NCBI GenBank assembly: GCA_943328885.2
Contig: CALQBT020000071.1
Location: 1-9,434, forward strand
Direction: 5' to 3'
Source: Bordetella parapertussis
GTDB taxonomy: Bacteria; Pseudomonadota; Gammaproteobacteria; Burkholderiales; Burkholderiaceae_C
Length of the DNA: 9,434 bases
This document shows positions 7,347-9,434 of this stretch, piece by piece. How positions within the stretch are numbered: position 1 is the first letter of the stretch; every line of letters begins with the position of its first letter. The translations under genes were made by a program, and so were the position numbers. The notes beneath the pieces are model-generated. The model was not told the DNA's origin, made no database searches, and saw only the letters and a list, made by a program, of their open reading frames with translations.

Positions 7347-8135
7347 ATGACCACCCGAATCGCCCTGGGCATCAGCTATCGCGGCACGGCCTACCAGGGC
7401 TGGCAGCGCCAGCCTGGCGGGCGCACGGTGCAGGATCAGGTCGAGCGCGCGCTGTCGCGTTTCGTCGACGCGCCGGTACTCACGTCTTGCGCCGGCCGCA
7501 CCGATGCGGGTGTCCACGCCTTCAACCAGGTGGTGCACCTCGACAGCCCGGTGTTGCGCGAGCCCTTTTCGTGGTTGCGCGGCACCAACCGCTACCTGCC
7601 AGCCGACATCGCGCTGCAGTGGTGCGCACCGGTGCCGGACGATTTCCACGCCCGCTACTGGGCGCACGGGCGGCGCTACCGCTACCTGCTGCTCGAGTCA
7701 GCCGTGCGACCGGCGCTCGAGTCGGGCGGCGCGGGCTGGGTCTTTCGCCCGCTGGACGCCGACGCGATGCGCGCGGCATCGGCGCACCTGATCGGCGAGC
7801 ACGATTTCAGCAGTTTCAGGTCTTCCGAATGCCAGGCCCGCAGCCCGGTCAAGACCTTGCGCTCGCTGCGCATCAGCCGTCAAGGTGCTTATTGGCGCTT
7901 CGATGTCGACGGCTCGGCCTTTCTTCACCACATGGTTCGCAACATCATGGGTTGCCTGGTGGCCGTGGGCAGTGGCCGACAACCACCAGGCTGGCTGGGG
8001 GCGGTGCTGGCTGCGCGCAATCGCGACGCCGCAGCGCCGACTTTTGCCGCTGCCGGCCTGTACTTCATTGGACCGTACTACGATGCTGCGCTCGGCCTGC
8101 CCGAGCACACCCCGGCCATGGACTGGCTGCCCTGA
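7347..8135 (+). CDS. truA: tRNA pseudouridine(38-40) synthase TruA
   Basis: TruA converts uridines at positions 38-40 of the tRNA anticodon arm to pseudouridine. The 262-residue product is close to the usual length (E. coli 270). It shows RIALGISYRGTAYQGWQRQP at the N-terminus, the catalytic Asp53 in AGRTDAGVHA, the conserved tyrosine region GRRYRYLL (Tyr111), HDFSSFRSSEC, and FLHHMVRNIMG near the C-terminus. No strong ribosome-binding site precedes the ATG (CTTCCAAGCC), but the N-terminus fits the family. It follows fimV by 76 bases and precedes trpF by 20, so truA and trpF are very likely co-transcribed. The fimV-truA-trpF order is recurrent in betaproteobacteria (recalled, not searched). 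Confidence 0.96.
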   Translation: MTTRIALGISYRGTAYQGWQRQPGGRTVQDQVERALSRFVDAPVLTSCAGRTDAGVHAFNQVVHLDSPVLREPFSWLRGTNRYLPADIALQWCAPVPDDFHARYWAHGRRYRYLLLESAVRPALESGGAGWVFRPLDADAMRAASAHLIGEHDFSSFRSSECQARSPVKTLRSLRISRQGAYWRFDVDGSAFLHHMVRNIMGCLVAVGSGRQPPGWLGAVLAARNRDAAAPTFAAAGLYFIGPYYDAALGLPEHTPAMDWLP

Positions 8136-8155
8136 GCGCATAGGCGATCGACCTG

Positions 8156-8815
8156 ATGAATCAACGCACCCGGATCAAGATCTGCGGTCTGACCCGCGAA
8201 GCCGACCTGGCCGCTGCGGTCGAAGCCGGTGCTGACGCGATCGGTTTCGTGCTCTACGCCAGAAGTCCTCGCGCAGTCACGGTGGCGCGCGCTGCCGAAC
8301 TCGCGCGCGGGCTGCCGCCTTTTGTCACGCCGGTGTGCCTGTTCGTCAATGCCGAAGCCGCCTTGATCGAAGACGCGGTGCAATCCATTCCGGGGGCTCT
8401 TCTGCAGTTCCACGGCGACGAGTCGCCGGCGTACTGTGAAGCCCTGTTCCAGGCCAGCGGCCGGCCCTACCTGCGCGCTGCGCGAATGAAGCCGGGCTTT
8501 GCTTTGATAGACTTCGCAATCGCGCATTCAAGCGCTGCCGGGATCCTGCTCGACACCGATGTCGAGGGCTACGGCGGCGGTGGAAAGGTTTTCGATTGGT
8601 CACTCGTGCCACGCCACGTGCCCCGTCCAGTCGTTTTGTCTGGTGGGTTGAATCCTGCAAACGTGATCGATGGGATCGCGCACTTCCGGCCCTGGGCTGT
8701 TGACGTGAGCTCCGGCGTGGAGTTCGCCAAGGGCCAGAAGGATGCGGCGCTGATGCGCCAGTTTTGCCAGGCCGTGCGTGAAGCGGATTCACGGATCGAC
8801 GACGATTGGCAATGA
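8156..8815 (+). CDS. trpF: Phosphoribosylanthranilate isomerase TrpF
   Basis: TrpF rearranges N-(5-phosphoribosyl)anthranilate to the carboxyphenylamino-deoxyribulose phosphate, the third step from chorismate to tryptophan, in the cytosol. The 219-residue (beta-alpha)8 barrel has the catalytic base Cys10 in RIKICGLTR, VCLFVNA on a mid-barrel strand, LLQFHGDESP, the catalytic Asp133 in ILLDTDVEGYGGGGKVFDW, VVLSGGLNPANV, and the phosphate-binding VDVSSGVEFAKGQKD. It is a stand-alone enzyme, not fused to TrpC as in E. coli. No strong ribosome-binding site is seen before ATG 8156; the 20-base gap from truA suggests coupling to upstream translation. trpB follows after 53 bases. Confidence 0.96.
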   Translation: MNQRTRIKICGLTREADLAAAVEAGADAIGFVLYARSPRAVTVARAAELARGLPPFVTPVCLFVNAEAALIEDAVQSIPGALLQFHGDESPAYCEALFQASGRPYLRAARMKPGFALIDFAIAHSSAAGILLDTDVEGYGGGGKVFDWSLVPRHVPRPVVLSGGLNPANVIDGIAHFRPWAVDVSSGVEFAKGQKDAALMRQFCQAVREADSRIDDDWQ

Positions 8816-8868
8816 ACCAAGGACGCCGGGCTGCCAGGCTGCCCAGGCGCTGACCACAGGAATTCTCA

Positions 8869-9434
8869 ATGTTCGACTACCAACAACCCGATGCTCAAGG
8901 GCATTTCGGGCCTTACGGCGGCACTTTCGTCGCCGAGACCCTGGTCCATGCGCTCGACGAGCTCAAGGCAGCTTACGCGCACTACAGCCAGGACGCCGAG
9001 TTCATGGCCGAGTACCGCCATGAGTTGGCGCATTTCGTCGGCCGGCCCTCACCCATCTACCACGCCGCACGCATGAGTCGAGAGATCGGCGGCGCGCAGA
9101 TCCACTTGAAGCGCGAGGACCTGAACCACACCGGCGCGCACAAGATCAACAACACCATAGGCCAGGCCTTGCTGGCCAAGCGCATGGGCAAGCCGCGCGT
9201 GATCGCCGAGACCGGTGCCGGCCAGCACGGCGTGGCCACCGCCACCATCTGCGCACGCTACGGCATGGAATGCGTGGTCTACATGGGCAGCGCTGATGTG
9301 CTGCGGCAGAGCCCCAACGTCTACCGCATGCACTTGCTGGGCGCCAAGGTGGTGCCGGTCGAGAGCGGCAGCAAGACGCTGAAGGACGCGCTCAACGAGG
9401 CCTTGCGCGACTGGGTGACGAACGTCGAGAACAC
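8869..9434 (+). CDS. trpB: Tryptophan synthase beta chain TrpB, 3'-partial
   Basis: TrpB joins indole and serine to make tryptophan with pyridoxal phosphate, in an alpha2-beta2 complex with TrpA. The first 188 codons are in the window and the frame stays open to the edge. It starts [20 protein letters not shown], followed by [27 protein letters not shown] with the PLP lysine Lys92, and [13 protein letters not shown] with the active-site Glu and the QHG segment. The end, [20 protein letters not shown], matches the family. AGGA at 8858-8861 lies 7 bases before the ATG. In Burkholderiales trpA commonly follows, but that is outside the window. No lesion is seen. Confidence 0.96.
   Translation, partial: MFDYQQPDAQGHFGPYGGTFVAETLVHALDELKAAYAHYSQDAEFMAEYRHELAHFVGRPSPIYHAARMSREIGGAQIHLKREDLNHTGAHKINNTIGQALLAKRMGKPRVIAETGAGQHGVATATICARYGMECVVYMGSADVLRQSPNVYRMHLLGAKVVPVESGSKTLKDALNEALRDWVTNVEN

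Noticed and set aside
1..9434. Mobile elements, CRISPR arrays, tRNA or rRNA genes, or a defence or secondary-metabolite system
   Set aside because: No transposase-like protein, terminal inverted repeats, regularly spaced repeats, RNA gene signatures or unfamiliar gene clusters were seen. All genes except the small lipoprotein gene are recognisable housekeeping genes with uniform base composition to the eye.

Overview
The window is a GC-rich stretch of a proteobacterial chromosome with all genes on the + strand. The gene order leuC, entericidin-type lipoprotein, leuD, leuB, asd, fimV, truA, trpF, trpB, together with the protein sequences, points to a betaproteobacterium of the order Burkholderiales (Comamonadaceae or a close relative). 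That assignment comes from recalled synteny and sequence resemblance, not from a search.

Positions 1-3243 hold the leucine branch: leuC (5' end outside the window), a 43-codon lipoprotein gene, leuD and leuB. LeuC and LeuD together form isopropylmalate isomerase, and LeuB carries out the next, oxidative step. Positions 3334-4503 are asd, which feeds the lysine, threonine and methionine branches. A gap of about 340 bases with small palindromes and clustered short direct repeats leads into fimV (4847-7270), a large cell-wall-binding inner-membrane protein tied to type IV pili and cell polarity. Then come truA (7347-8135, tRNA pseudouridine synthase), trpF (8156-8815) and the first 188 codons of trpB (from 8869), two tryptophan genes that continue past the window.

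The main anomaly is in leuC. An in-frame TAG at 782-784 interrupts an otherwise collinear, well conserved reading frame, at a place where homologues usually have a Glu codon, so a single G-to-T change would explain it. All three cysteines expected to hold the 4Fe-4S cluster lie after this stop, so the truncated product should be inactive. No other gene in the window is visibly broken. The allele is either a recent nonsense mutation, which would make the strain a leucine auxotroph unless another leuC exists, or a sequencing or assembly error.

I found no mobile element, CRISPR array, tRNA or rRNA gene, or defence system, and nothing I would call a previously undescribed system. Apart from the leuC lesion this looks like an ordinary housekeeping region. 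Secondary points are the small lipoprotein gene inside the leu cluster, the TTG start of fimV, the palindrome before asd, and one substitution in LeuB next to a metal ligand.
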